From contig NZ_CP009754.1 in assembly GCF_000772045.1 (NCBI RefSeq), positions 1-64,000 of the forward strand: a stretch of 64,000 nt of DNA, in the 5' to 3' direction. Position 1 is the stretch's first letter. The number at the start of each line of letters is the position of its first letter. This document shows positions 36,149-44,678 of the stretch, in pieces. The position numbers and the translations under genes were made by a program. This DNA comes from Streptomyces sp. CCM_MD2014. GTDB lineage: Bacteria > Actinomycetota > Actinomycetes > Streptomycetales > Streptomycetaceae. The notes beneath the pieces were generated by a model. It saw nothing but the letters and a program-made list of their open reading frames with translations, made no database searches and was not told where the DNA came from.

Positions 36149-36403
36149 GACTTGGACGTACCGCCGCTCGGGGGCGTGTGCCCAGGCGTGCACCGCAAGC
36201 GGCGGAAGCACGGGCCGTGCGACGGGCGTCTTGGGATGAGACAGACGCAAGCCGCGCTGCGCCCCAGGCGTCACCCCAGGAAGCACATGCACCACATCTT
36301 CCCCACCAGACCCGGCGCAACGACCAACCCGCACCGAGATATGCAGGATGAAGCTCCTAAGGGCTGTCCCGTAATTGCTGGTCACGAGTGAGATGATCTT
36401 GCT

Positions 36404-37036
36404 GTGTCTGGTGTGATCACGGCGTCGGAGCCGTCCTGGATAGCCCCGTTCACCGGCCTCAGCTCACGTCAGTTCGGCAAGCTCATGACTGCGTTGCGGC
36501 GCGAGGGCGCGGACCCGGTCCGCAAGGGCCGGCCGTGGAGCCTGTCGCTGGAGGACCGCGTCCTGCTGGTTGCCGCGTACTGGCGGACCAACCTCACCCT
36601 GCGCCAGCTGGCCCCGCTGTTCGGGGTTTCGAAGTCGACCGCCAACCGTGTCATCGTCCACCTCGGGCCGTCGCTCGCACTCCAGCAACGCAGAAGGTTC
36701 CGCACGGACGCCGTGCTGATCGTGGACGGCACCCTGGTCCCGACCCGCGACCACACCATCGCCGAGCAGTCAAAGAATTACCCGTACTCCACCAACCATC
36801 AGGTCGTCATCGACGCCGACTCTCAACTCGTCGTCGCCGTCGGCCGGCCGCTGCCCGGCAACCGTAACGATTGCAAGGCGTGGGAACGTTCCGGTAAGGT
36901 CCGGGCCCGCGTCGAGCACGTCTTCGCGCGGATGAAAGCCTGGAAGATCCTTCGTGACTGCCGCCTGAAAGGCAGCGGCGTTCACACGGCCATGCTCGGC
37001 ATCGCCCGGCTGTACATCCTCGCCCTCGCGGGGTAA
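36404..37036 (+). pseudogene. IS5-family (DDE_Tnp_4) transposase, in-frame internal deletion
   Basis: 210 codons, intact frame. HTH block LTLRQLAPLFGVSKSTANRV and first catalytic block VLIVDGTLVPTRDH are present. After NRNDCKAWERSG it jumps to KVRARVEHVFARMKAWKIL, missing about 45 residues that the related copy at 28186-28948 still has, including the IADGGYRG catalytic block. An Asp of the DDE triad is therefore lost and the protein should be inactive. Confidence 0.8.
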
Positions 37037-37113
37037 CTCCCGGCCTGTACGAGACCAGGGAGGCCCAAGGGAGATGGCTCCCCGCCTCCCCGCCTCCCCG
37101 CCTCAAAGGACGA

Positions 37114-37542
37114 TCAGTCGATACAGAACTCGTTGCCCTCGATGTCCAGCATCGGGATGCACGAGTCGTTGCCGTCGTACAGCGTTTGCACATGGACCGC
37201 GCCGAGCGGGATCAGCCGTTTGCATTCGGCCTCGAGTGCGGCGAGGCGTTCCTCACCCACGAGTCCCGTGCCGACCCTCACATCGAGATGCACCCGGTTT
37301 TTGACGGCCTTGCCCTCGGGGACGCGCTGGAAGTACAGTCGCGGGCCCACACCCGAGGGGTCGACGCAGGCGAACCACGCATCCCGCTCCTCAGGCGACT
37401 GTGAAAGCTTGAAATCGTCCCAGGTGGCGAACCCCGCGGGTGGCGGCGGCACGACGTAGCCCAGCACCTCGCACCAGAAGCGGGCGAGGCGCTCGGGTTC
37501 CGCGCAGTCGAAGGTGACCTGGAAGGTCCTGATAACTGACAT
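37114..37542 (-). CDS. VOC-family (glyoxalase/bleomycin-resistance-like) protein
   Basis: 142 residues from ATG 37542 (MSVIRTFQVTFDCAEPERLA). It shows the vicinal-oxygen-chelate pattern: paired beta-alpha-beta-beta-beta modules, ARFWCEVLGYVV near residue 20, VHLDVRVGT near 82 and LDIEGNEFCID at the end with a metal-type Glu. Such proteins bind or break down small molecules, or sequester drugs; the substrate is unknown. It lies inside the IS-like boundaries at 36357-37763, running opposite to the transposase remnant, which suggests mobilisation. Confidence 0.75.
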   Translation of the reverse strand: MSVIRTFQVTFDCAEPERLARFWCEVLGYVVPPPPAGFATWDDFKLSQSPEERDAWFACVDPSGVGPRLYFQRVPEGKAVKNRVHLDVRVGTGLVGEERLAALEAECKRLIPLGAVHVQTLYDGNDSCIPMLDIEGNEFCID

Positions 37543-37783
37543 CGGCGCACCGTACCGCGTCCCATGGGGACCCCGCCGCTCATTTCCCCAGGCGGATCCG
37601 TCCGCCACCCGTCGCATCCTGGGCCACCTTGGACACCAAGTGATCAAACCGAGCAGTCCAGGAGAACCACGCGGCCGTGGCGGCGGAGCGCCCCAGTAGT
37701 CCCCAGGATCCAGTCGCTGACCAACCACCTTCAGATCAAGATCATTTGCGGGACAACCCTTAGCGAGGGTGAAACGACCTCTC

Positions 37784-37813
37784 AAAGAGCGTTTTGTCCT
37801 GGCCAGGGTGCTT
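37784..37813 (+). repeat. 30-bp inverted repeat, left copy
   Basis: Perfectly inverted with respect to 39277-39306 (core GTTTTGTCCTGGCCAGGGTG). The pair encloses an unknown gene and an IS5-family transposase. Confidence 0.85.
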
Positions 37814-37885
37814 GGTAACTGGTGCGGTGCCGGGCCAGTTGGAGCCCGTGCTGGCGTGCGAGGATCCGCCTGTGGAGTGTGATGT

Positions 37886-38269
37886 GTGCGGGCGGTCGAT
37901 GTGGCGGTGGCCGGTGCCTCCGACGGTCTGGGAAGAGAGATCTGGTCCTGCTTGTGGTGCCATGCGGCCACCCATGTGGGCGGCGAGTGGTTCGAGATTG
38001 CGCGACCGCCGTATCTGCCCCTGGGGATGCGTTGGGAGAAGGCCGTCGCGGACGGCCTTGTCTCTGGCGTCTCTCACGCGTTCGGCATCTTCGACAAGAC
38101 GCTGTGCGGCATCCAGGAAGCCGGCATGTCACCGTCCGACCACTGGTGGCTGCCGGAACGGGAAGACGCCTGCGGCGCCTGTCGGGAAGCGGCGCGTCTC
38201 ATCGATGACCGCTGGCCGCGGGCGATGAGAGGTGAGGACGCGCGGGTCAGCGTGGCTCGGCGGCTATGA
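37886..38269 (+). CDS. hypothetical protein with Cys/His pairs
   Basis: About 110-127 residues depending on the start, which is uncertain. The coherent part begins near EIWSCLWCHAATHVGGEW and ends DACGACREAARLIDDRWP. The CLWCH and CGAC pairs could bind zinc. The family is not recognised beyond resemblance to short Streptomyces hypothetical proteins. It lies between the 30-bp inverted repeat and a decayed IS5 transposase whose 3' end it touches. Confidence 0.5.
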   Translation: MRAVDVAVAGASDGLGREIWSCLWCHAATHVGGEWFEIARPPYLPLGMRWEKAVADGLVSGVSHAFGIFDKTLCGIQEAGMSPSDHWWLPEREDACGACREAARLIDDRWPRAMRGEDARVSVARRL

Positions 38270-39104
38270 GTATTCCAGTTCGGAGTCGATTCTCGGGTGA
38301 GTCTGCGGCTCATCAGGTCGACCATGGCCACCTTGATCATGGCTGCGGAGCGGTGGGGGTGGGTTTCGTAGTCGTGGGCGAGGCGACGGTGGTGCATGAG
38401 CCAGCCGAAGGTCCGCTCGACGACCCAGCGCCGCCAGATCACCTTGAAGCCCTTCTGGGCAGGGTCGCGGCGGGTGACTTCGACGTCGATGCCCAGGCGG
38501 GCGCCGTGGTCGATGCCTTGGTGCGGTAGCCGGTGTCGGCCCAGGCTTTGGTGATGCGGGGGTGGGCTGCGGCGATGTCCGAGAGCAGGTGGATGCCGTC
38601 GGCGTTGTCGGAGACGCTGGCGGCGGTGACCAGCACGGCCAGGAGGAGGCCGAGTCTGTCGACGCCGATGTGCCGTTTGCGTCCCGCGATCTTCTTGCCC
38701 GCGTCGATGCCCTGGCCGGCCGCGGGCACATTGGCCGAGGTCTTGATGCTCTGGGCATCCAGGACACAGGCGCTGGGCTCGGCGTCACGGCCTTCGGCCT
38801 CCCGGACCAGGCGCCGCAGGAGACCATTGAGCTGCTCGAAGACCTCACCCTTCTGCCAGGCGGCGAAGTACCCGTAGACGGTTTCCCATGGAGGGAAGTC
38901 GTGCGGCAGGTATCGCCACGGGATCCCGGTGCGGTCGAAGTAGAGGATGGCGTCCATGATCCGGCGCAGATCGTGCTCGGGCGTCCGGCCGATGTCCAGG
39001 CCCTTCCCTCTCCGTTCGGCCCGCCAGGCTGTCAGAGTTGGTGTCAGCAGATCCCAACGGGCATCGGACAGGTCACTCGGATACGGCCGCTGCTTGCGAG
39101 GCAT
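38266..39104 (-). pseudogene. IS5-family transposase, frameshifted
   Basis: From ATG 39104 (MPRKQRPYPSDLSDARWDLL) it has the DUF4096 N-terminal domain, then VLDAQSIKTSANVPA (first Asp), ADTGYRTKA, and, after a frame change near 38515, GIDVEVTRRDPAQKGFKVIW and RRWVVERTFGWLMHHRRLAH (last Glu). The normal stop after ESTPNW is missing and the frame runs on into flanking DNA, so the 3' end of the element is truncated or rearranged. Confidence 0.8.
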
Positions 39105-39276
39105 GTTTCCGTAGTACCGATGGCCGCCGGCCCGCTACAGGGCGCAAACCCGCTTGACCGGGGGCGAGTTGGGATCAGACAAGAGCGAAGGGCCCGAAAC
39201 GGGCCCTTGAAGACTGTCATCCGCCGCACCCGCCACAAGAGCTGACCCGAAGCGGTCCGCCGCCTGAACTGCAATG

Positions 39277-39306
39277 AAGCACCCTGGCCAGGACAAAACG
39301 CTCTTT
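39277..39306 (-). repeat. 30-bp inverted repeat, right copy
   Basis: Exact inverse of 37784-37813. It sits directly next to the left end of the 39309-41327 element, so it may be part of that element's outer terminus. Confidence 0.85.
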
Positions 39307-39321
39307 CAGCTTGTTCTTTAT

Positions 39322-40764
39322 CTACCAAGATCTTCCGGGCTTGCCGATGGCCTTGAGAGTTTCGGGGCGTTTGACGGTCTTGCCGACGTCGTAGCGGGGT
39401 GCCCGGTGTCTGTTCTTGACGCCGGGTGGCCGTCCAGGGCCGGCGCCTCGGGGTTTGGGAACACGGGCCGGGCAGACGAGGTGAGCGCGGATGTTCCTGA
39501 ACCCCCGGCGGACCCGGGCCGGGGTGAGCCGGTCGGATGCGGCGGGCTTCTCCCAGGGGCGGCGGAGGTCCGCAGCCAGAGGCCGGGCGAGCCGGAGCTG
39601 GGTGTGAGCCACGATCACGATCCAAGTCCAGCGGTCCGCGGCCTCGGGAGTACGGAGTTTCGGGGTGGTCCAGCCCAGGGTCTGCTTCGCGAACCGGAAG
39701 GTGTGTTCCAGGTCGAAACGGCGGAGGAATGCCTGCCAGAAGCGGTCCACGTCGTCCGGGGTGGCACTGGTCTTGGAGGACCACAACCACACTGGCGGGG
39801 CATCCCGGTCCTTCGACAGATGCTCGACCTTCAGCCGCATCAACGTCCCCTCGACCACTGGGAGTTCACCGTCGTGGTCGAGCCAGGAAGAGCGGTGGGT
39901 GAGCCGGGGGTGAACCCGGTCCCACGCCCGGGTCTCGGCCTTGCCGTAGTTGGTGGTGTCGGTGACGGTGGTGATCGCGGGCTCGGGCCAGGTCTCCGGC
40001 TTCGTGAAGCGGAACTCAGGTCCGTGCTTGGGCGGGCGGCCGTTGACGCCGTGCTTCCGCGGCGGCTTCGGCAGCCGCATCACACGGTCGGAGCGGACCC
40101 GGCCCACCAGCTCGACCGGCAGGTCGCACAGAACCCAGGCCAGGCGGGTGACGTCGTAGCCGGCATCGCTCACGACCACGATGTGCGGGTCCCCGTCCTG
40201 CCACTGACCAGCGGCGATGAGCCGCTCAACCACTTCTCTCAGCTGGGCGGCGGTGACCGCGGTCGCGTCGTCGGCAGGTCCCAGCCGGACTGCGTCCAGG
40301 ATCGCGGTCCAGGATGTGGCACCCGGCTCCAGCACTGCGACGAAGGAGTAGGGCCAGCCCGGAATGAACTGCGAGGCCGTCTTCGCACGCCCGTAGACGT
40401 GGCAGAACAGCCGATCCGCCGAGCACGGCGCGTCCGACCGGAGCCACGGCGACACATCGACCGCCAGGACCAGGCGCCCGCCGTCGAAACGCGGCAGTGG
40501 CAGTCCGGCCAGCACGGCCCGCAGCCGGCCGACGTCGATCCGGCCGTGGTTCAGGCCGCCGTACATCGCTCCGTGCCCACGACGATGCTCGGGCAACAGC
40601 GTCAGGTCCACCGGGGACCTCACCGCACCGTCCGCACACAGCACGGCGTCGGCCAGTTCGAACAACTCATCCCGCCGGGCAGTCAGACACTCGTAAAACT
40701 CGCCCCGGAAGCGTGACGCTTCCGCGAACGCTTCCCTCCGGACAGCCTCAGGCAGCAGACTCAC
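39322..40764 (-). CDS. transposase, IS701-like (NF041680 type)
   Basis: 480 residues from the preferred GTG 40764 (VSLLPEAVRREAFAEASRF). DDE-type motifs: LVLAVDVSPWLRSDA near residue 105, VVVSDAGYDVTRLAWVL near 210, and the late glutamate region FDLEHTFRFAKQTLGWT near 385, typical of the IS701/IS4-like clan. The frame is intact and the element probably functional. It ends with its stop in the inverted repeat at the left boundary. Confidence 0.85.
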   Translation of the reverse strand: MSLLPEAVRREAFAEASRFRGEFYECLTARRDELFELADAVLCADGAVRSPVDLTLLPEHRRGHGAMYGGLNHGRIDVGRLRAVLAGLPLPRFDGGRLVLAVDVSPWLRSDAPCSADRLFCHVYGRAKTASQFIPGWPYSFVAVLEPGATSWTAILDAVRLGPADDATAVTAAQLREVVERLIAAGQWQDGDPHIVVVSDAGYDVTRLAWVLCDLPVELVGRVRSDRVMRLPKPPRKHGVNGRPPKHGPEFRFTKPETWPEPAITTVTDTTNYGKAETRAWDRVHPRLTHRSSWLDHDGELPVVEGTLMRLKVEHLSKDRDAPPVWLWSSKTSATPDDVDRFWQAFLRRFDLEHTFRFAKQTLGWTTPKLRTPEAADRWTWIVIVAHTQLRLARPLAADLRRPWEKPAASDRLTPARVRRGFRNIRAHLVCPARVPKPRGAGPGRPPGVKNRHRAPRYDVGKTVKRPETLKAIGKPGRSW

Positions 40765-40922
40765 CTCACGGCCTTCGTCGTGTTCACGTGCACCTTGGTC
40801 GGAGCACATGATCAGACGAAGGCCGCCCTCACGTCCGGTGAACCCTCAGGCGAGCGAATCCGTTCGAGGGACTGTTCGAGGTCGTGGCACCATGTACGGC
40901 ATGACGACCAACCGAAAGGTCC

Positions 40923-41318
40923 ATGCCGCGTAGACGGCCAGGACGCATCCGGGCCAGCATCCCGGACCGACAGCAGTCACAGCACTCAAGGCCAGCCATC
41001 GACCGCCTCTCCTCACGAGCGTTGGCCGAGATAGTTCGCCTTGAACGCACTCGGAACTATCTCCAGCCGGGTGACACCAGCGCGGCATTGCGCCTGTGGA
41101 AGGACTACGTCCACCGCCCCGCACGCGAACTCTGGCACGACGACGAGTTCGGCAACGTGCACTGGTACTGCTGCGGCAACCCTCTCGATGGCCGTGCCCT
41201 ACTCGACGACGTGATCCGAGCAATGTCACCTCGCGGAGCCCGCGAACTCCGAAAGCTCATCGAAGATCTGGACGCCTGCATGGGCCCGGCTGACCCGGCC
41301 ACAGACCACCGAAGATAA
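40923..41318 (+). CDS. 131-aa protein divergent from the transposase, element-borne
   Basis: No family is recognised. It has a basic N-terminus, then helices (LSSRALAEIVRLERTRNYLQ), a central block with RELWHDDEFGNVHWYCCGNP and a C-terminal helix (PRGARELRKLIEDLDACM). The TAA stop at 41316-41318 lies in the right inverted repeat, and the gene starts about 160 nt from the divergent transposase start, so it belongs to the mobile element rather than to the host. It may be a cargo or accessory protein. Confidence 0.6.
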   Translation: MPRRRPGRIRASIPDRQQSQHSRPAIDRLSSRALAEIVRLERTRNYLQPGDTSAALRLWKDYVHRPARELWHDDEFGNVHWYCCGNPLDGRALLDDVIRAMSPRGARELRKLIEDLDACMGPADPATDHRR

Positions 41319-41381
41319 AGAACAAGCTCAGAAGGTGTTTTTGAACCGAAGACTCGGAGACCGGACGACGTTGACGAGGGA

Positions 41382-42239
41382 TCAGATGGTGGCTAGCAGG
41401 AAGTCCTCTCCGCTTGACGGGCGAAGTCCGTCGGTCCGGTCTGTGAAGTAGCGCTCGGCGAGCGAAGTCCCCGGTACGTGCCGGGCGTCTGCGAAGCCGG
41501 CTTCGCGTGCCAGCGCCAGCATCTCCTGCGGGGTGTAGAAGCTGATGAACGGTGTTCCAGATCCTCGTGCGCCTTGCTCGCTCGCCCGGAGGCCGGGGCG
41601 GTCGGCGTCGTCGACAAGTTCGGTCGGCAGCAGGAAGGTCATGGCGAGCGTGGTGCCGGGTGCAAGCCCGGCAATCTGGCGCAGGGTGGCCGCGGTGGCG
41701 TCTTTGGTGAGATACATGGTGACGCCGGTGGAGACGATGACCGCTGGCTGGCCGGGATCGAAGCCGGCAGTGGACAGCCGCCCGGGCCAGGACGCGCCGG
41801 CCTCGAAGTCGACCGGTACCAGGCGCAGCCAGTCGGGGATGTCGTAGCCGAGTTCGACCAGGCGGTGGCGCTTCCATGCCTGGGTGCCGGGCTGGTCGAT
41901 CTCGAAGATCCGCAGGCGGGAGGCGAGCTCCGGCTTGCGCTGGGCGAAGGTGTCCAGGCCGGCTCCCAGGATGACGTACTGGGTCACGCCCCGGTCGGCC
42001 TGTTCAGCGATCAGGTCCTCGATGAAGCGAGCTCGGGCAACGATGGCTGCCCGGAACCCGCTGGTGGCCTGCGGGTCCATGTCCGGGCGGTCGCGCCAGT
42101 CATCGCCGGGGGCCACCAGTTGCAGGCCGATTTCGTCCTCGATCACATGCGGGGGCGGGTCGACCTGGAGGTGCATCGCCCGCCAGAGGGCGGTCCGCAC
42201 TGCTGTGTTGTCCGGTTGCCCCATCTGCTCGTGCGTCAT
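41382..42239 (-). CDS. class I SAM-dependent methyltransferase, LCMT/Ppm2-like
   Basis: 285 residues. SAM-binding motif I is QYVILGAGLDTFAQRKP near residues 95-111; an acidic motif II (RIFEIDQPGTQAWKRHRL) near 120 and VIVSTGVTMYLTKDA near 173 match leucine-carboxyl-methyltransferase-like enzymes common in actinomycetes. It probably O-methylates a small molecule or acid. It is the last gene of a three-gene operon after a ribbon-helix-helix regulator and a VOC protein, with 21 nt to the VOC stop. Confidence 0.82.
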   Translation of the reverse strand: MTHEQMGQPDNTAVRTALWRAMHLQVDPPPHVIEDEIGLQLVAPGDDWRDRPDMDPQATSGFRAAIVARARFIEDLIAEQADRGVTQYVILGAGLDTFAQRKPELASRLRIFEIDQPGTQAWKRHRLVELGYDIPDWLRLVPVDFEAGASWPGRLSTAGFDPGQPAVIVSTGVTMYLTKDATAATLRQIAGLAPGTTLAMTFLLPTELVDDADRPGLRASEQGARGSGTPFISFYTPQEMLALAREAGFADARHVPGTSLAERYFTDRTDGLRPSSGEDFLLATI

Positions 42240-42260
42240 GGTATTCCCCCTTCGTCGCGG

Positions 42261-42605
42261 TCAGTTCTTGGCGGGAGCCTGGAGACTCCACAGGCGCCCG
42301 TCGGGGTCGCGGACGGTCATCTCCTTGGTCCCGTAATGGGTGCCCTCGAACGGCGTGACGATCTCGACGACAGGATCGGGACGGAACGCGTCTGCGTCCG
42401 GCACCTTCAGCGCGATCCGTGTCCGGGGCTCTTGGTCCTCGGGGACCTCGGCGATGAACACGGAGGGACCGTCGCCGTTGCGGAGCTGGCCGGAGTTGTG
42501 GTCCGTCGCGAACTCCAGCTCGTAACCCAGCTCTTGGAAGAACTTTGCCGCCTTGCCCCAGTTGTGCGTCGTCAGGAATACGGCCTCGATGCCTTCGGTC
42601 GTCAT
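42261..42605 (-). CDS. VOC-family protein
   Basis: 114 residues with one glyoxalase-like unit pair: EAVFLTTHNWGKAAKFFQEL at the start, then RTRIALKVPDADAF, and MTVRDPDGRLWSLQAP at the end. The ATG at 42605 follows the RHH stop by one nucleotide, so translation is coupled. It may bind the compound that the neighbouring methyltransferase acts on, or confer resistance; that is inference from context. Confidence 0.78.
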   Translation of the reverse strand: MTTEGIEAVFLTTHNWGKAAKFFQELGYELEFATDHNSGQLRNGDGPSVFIAEVPEDQEPRTRIALKVPDADAFRPDPVVEIVTPFEGTHYGTKEMTVRDPDGRLWSLQAPAKN

Positions 42606-42606
42606 G

Positions 42607-42786
42607 TCAGGTCTCCTTCTCAGGCGATCGCTGTTTGTTTCCGTGGACGTCGTCGAGGTAGGCGCGCAGAGCGTCGGCGGCCAGTGCCGACAACGACATG
42701 CCCGACTCGATGGCGCGGTACTTGACCTGCTTGATCAGCCCGATCGGCAGGTACACGTTGAACTGCTTGACTTCCTCATCACCCAC
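42607..42786 (-). CDS. 59-residue ribbon-helix-helix DNA-binding protein
   Basis: Short CopG/Arc-like repressor starting at GTG 42786: beta strand [20 protein letters not shown], then helix-turn-helix [20 protein letters not shown] (residues about 7-46), and a charged tail. It is first in an operon with the VOC and methyltransferase genes (1-nt gap to the VOC start). A 14-bp perfect palindrome lies 6 nt before its start and is a likely autoregulatory operator. No strong ribosome-binding site precedes the GTG, so a leaderless transcript is possible. Confidence 0.7.
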   Translation of the reverse strand: MGDEEVKQFNVYLPIGLIKQVKYRAIESGMSLSALAADALRAYLDDVHGNKQRSPEKET

Positions 42787-42791
42787 GAGCC

Positions 42792-42805
42792 GGATGCTAG
42801 CATCC
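42792..42805. promoter_or_regulatory. perfect 14-bp palindrome, candidate RHH operator
   Basis: GGATGCTAGCATCC immediately upstream of the ribbon-helix-helix gene. It is followed farther upstream by TAGCAAGCTA, giving repeated TAGC half-sites. The location suits autorepression of the RHH-VOC-methyltransferase operon. Confidence 0.65.
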
Positions 42806-42858
42806 TAGCAAGCTAGATCGTCATGCTGCGCCGATACGGCAAACCAGCCCGAGCCGGT

Positions 42859-43136
42859 TCAGGTCGCCGGTGCCGACTTCTTCGCCCAGCGCGGTGCCGG
42901 GTGCTTGCGGGTCAGGCGTCGGGTCATGGTGGAGATGAGCGCCCAGTTCAGGTGGGCTTCGGAGTGCTGGGGCAGGCGCTCGCAGTCGCGCGCGTTACGG
43001 CGGGCGTTCATGCACCAGCCGATGGTGCGTTCGACATTCCAGCGGCGTGGCGGGACGATGAAGCCCTTGGTGCCCTTGGGTCTGGAGACGACGCGCAGGG
43101 TGAGCCAGAGGCGTTCGCGGGCCCGTCCTCCGAAGG
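42859..43136 (-). pseudogene. C-terminal remnant of an IS5-family transposase
   Basis: The frame reads KGFIVPPRRWNVERTIGWCM and ends LTRKHPAPRWAKKSAPAT, the standard end of an IS5-type transposase including the last catalytic Glu. The N-terminal two-thirds is missing. Confidence 0.75.
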
Positions 43137-43192
43137 CCGCTGAAAGTGCGTGGATACGGATTCCGATTAACTGCCCATGTCCTTGAGATGAG

Positions 43193-43232
43193 GAGACGGG
43201 CGGGCCGGAGACGTCTCCGGCCCGCCCGTCTC
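43193..43232. terminator. perfect 40-bp palindrome, terminator of the catabolic operon
   Basis: Twenty bases (GAGACGGGCGGGCCGGAGAC) followed at once by their exact reverse complement. It lies 11 nt past the stop of the MFS transporter gene, the last gene of the operon. Confidence 0.85.
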
Positions 43233-43243
43233 GCGTGGGGTTC

Positions 43244-44626
43244 TCAGGGAGTAGCGGTGACGGATCGCGGCCGGGACTGCGCGGCCGCCTCCGCCGCCAG
43301 CCGGCGCCGCCGGGTCGCCGGTCCGAACACCGCCAGGACCAGCGCGCCGAGCGTCCAGGTTCCCGCGATGACCATGAAGACTGCCTGGTAGCCGACGCCG
43401 TTGTACACACCGGCGATCATCAGCGGGCCCACCGCGTTCGACAGCCGCCCCAGACCGTAGGCGATGCTGGTGCCCAGCGAGCGCCCCTCGGTGCTGTACA
43501 GCTCGGGGGCGTATGCGTACGCCAAGGCGGTGTAGCCCCGCTCGAACAGGTTGACCAGGAAGCCGAAGACGACGATCAGCACCGGGGTGAACGTCAGCCC
43601 GTAGAGCAGTCCGGACACGGCGATGACCAGTCCGAACACCACCAGGCACCACTTGCGCTCGAAGCGGTCGGTGACCAGCGCCGCGAGGAAGGAGCCGAGT
43701 GGCGCGCCCACTGTCGTCAGTGCGACGTAGAAGATCGAGTCCTCCACGCTGACGCCCTCGGCGGCCAGCAGGGTCGGCGCCCAGCTGGAGTAGCCGAAGA
43801 AGCCGATGGTCTGGGTGATCCACAGAACCGACAGCAGGATCGTCGGGTACAGGAACTTCTTGTCCTTGAGCATGCCCAGACCCGGCTTGACCATGGGGCC
43901 CTTGGGCTTGGGCTGCTGCGGCTCGGACAGCGGGCCGTGCTCGGCCACCGCGCGGGCCTCGATGCGGGACAGAGTCGCCTCCGCCTCCTCGTGCCGGCCG
44001 CGCGCCTCCAGCCACAGCGGGGACTCCTCGAGCCGCCGCACGAGGAACAGGAACAACGCGCCCAGCGAGCCCCACAGGTACACCAGCCGCCACGACCAGT
44101 CCGACAACGGCACCACCGCGGAGGCGATCAGGTTGGTGACGGGCGTGCCGCAGATGCCGATGACGATGGCGTACGCCTGGAACTTGCCGCGCTTGGCGCT
44201 GGGGAACAGCTCGCTGATGTAGACGACGGCGACGACCGTCATCGCCGACAGGCCCGCGGAGGTCAGCACGCGGAACACGCCGAGGGACCAGATGTCCCAG
44301 GCGAACACGCAGGCGAACGACCACACCGTGAACCACAGGGTGGTCAGGGTCAGCGTCTGTTTGCGGCCCAGCCGGTCGGCCAGCCCGCCGGCCACGACGG
44401 CGCCGACGAACATGCCCACGAAGGACAGCGAGGTGACGTACGCGACGTGGTTCACGTCGGCGCCCCACTGCTCGCGCACCACCGGTGCCGTGATGGCGAA
44501 GGTGTTGATGTCAGCGAACTCGAAGAAGTAGGCGAACGCCACCGCGAGGATGGTCCGCTTGTGGAACTTCGTGATCGGCAGCCGGTCGAGCCGGTTCGCC
44601 GCGTTGGTGATGCGGATGTGCTGCAC
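43244..44626 (-). CDS. MFS transporter, likely for an aromatic acid
   Basis: About 460 residues from GTG 44626 (VQHIRITNAANRLDRLPITK) with a CAGGAGC ribosome-binding site. Twelve spans; the sugar/aromatic-acid porter signature GGLADRLGRKQTLTL is in loop 2-3 near residue 85, PSAKRGKFQAYAI near 140 and RRLEESPLWLEARGRHEEAE before the central loop. It is the last gene of an operon of meta-cleavage enzymes, so its substrate is probably gallate, protocatechuate or a related acid (a GalT-like role). That assignment rests on context. Confidence 0.8.
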   Translation of the reverse strand: MQHIRITNAANRLDRLPITKFHKRTILAVAFAYFFEFADINTFAITAPVVREQWGADVNHVAYVTSLSFVGMFVGAVVAGGLADRLGRKQTLTLTTLWFTVWSFACVFAWDIWSLGVFRVLTSAGLSAMTVVAVVYISELFPSAKRGKFQAYAIVIGICGTPVTNLIASAVVPLSDWSWRLVYLWGSLGALFLFLVRRLEESPLWLEARGRHEEAEATLSRIEARAVAEHGPLSEPQQPKPKGPMVKPGLGMLKDKKFLYPTILLSVLWITQTIGFFGYSSWAPTLLAAEGVSVEDSIFYVALTTVGAPLGSFLAALVTDRFERKWCLVVFGLVIAVSGLLYGLTFTPVLIVVFGFLVNLFERGYTALAYAYAPELYSTEGRSLGTSIAYGLGRLSNAVGPLMIAGVYNGVGYQAVFMVIAGTWTLGALVLAVFGPATRRRRLAAEAAAQSRPRSVTATP

Positions 44627-44678
44627 TGCACGCTCCTGGGAAAAGGGGTGGACCCGTCTCACCGGGCCGGGGGTGACG

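Larger units (their letters stand above)
36357..37763 (+). mobile_element. IS5-like element with a VOC cargo gene, 1.4 kb
   Basis: Ends CTAAGGGCTGTCCCGTAA at 36357 and, inverted, GCGGGACAACCCTTAG at 37748-37763. The same end type bounds 28129-29797. Inside are an internally deleted transposase near the left end and an intact VOC-family gene on the opposite strand near the right end. No direct target repeat is evident. Confidence 0.6.
39309..41327. mobile_element. two-gene insertion element bounded by GCTTGTTCTTTATCT inverted repeats
   Basis: Perfect 15-bp inverted repeats at 39309-39323 and 41313-41327, extended outward by a weaker match. Inside are divergent genes: a 480-residue transposase (minus) and a 131-residue protein (plus). 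The stop codons of both genes lie within the repeats, so the two genes fill the element exactly and probably move together. Confidence 0.7.

Noticed and set aside
39274..40716. A 480-codon frame antisense to the IS701-like transposase
   Set aside because: No domain is visible, and the transposase on the other strand explains the open frame.
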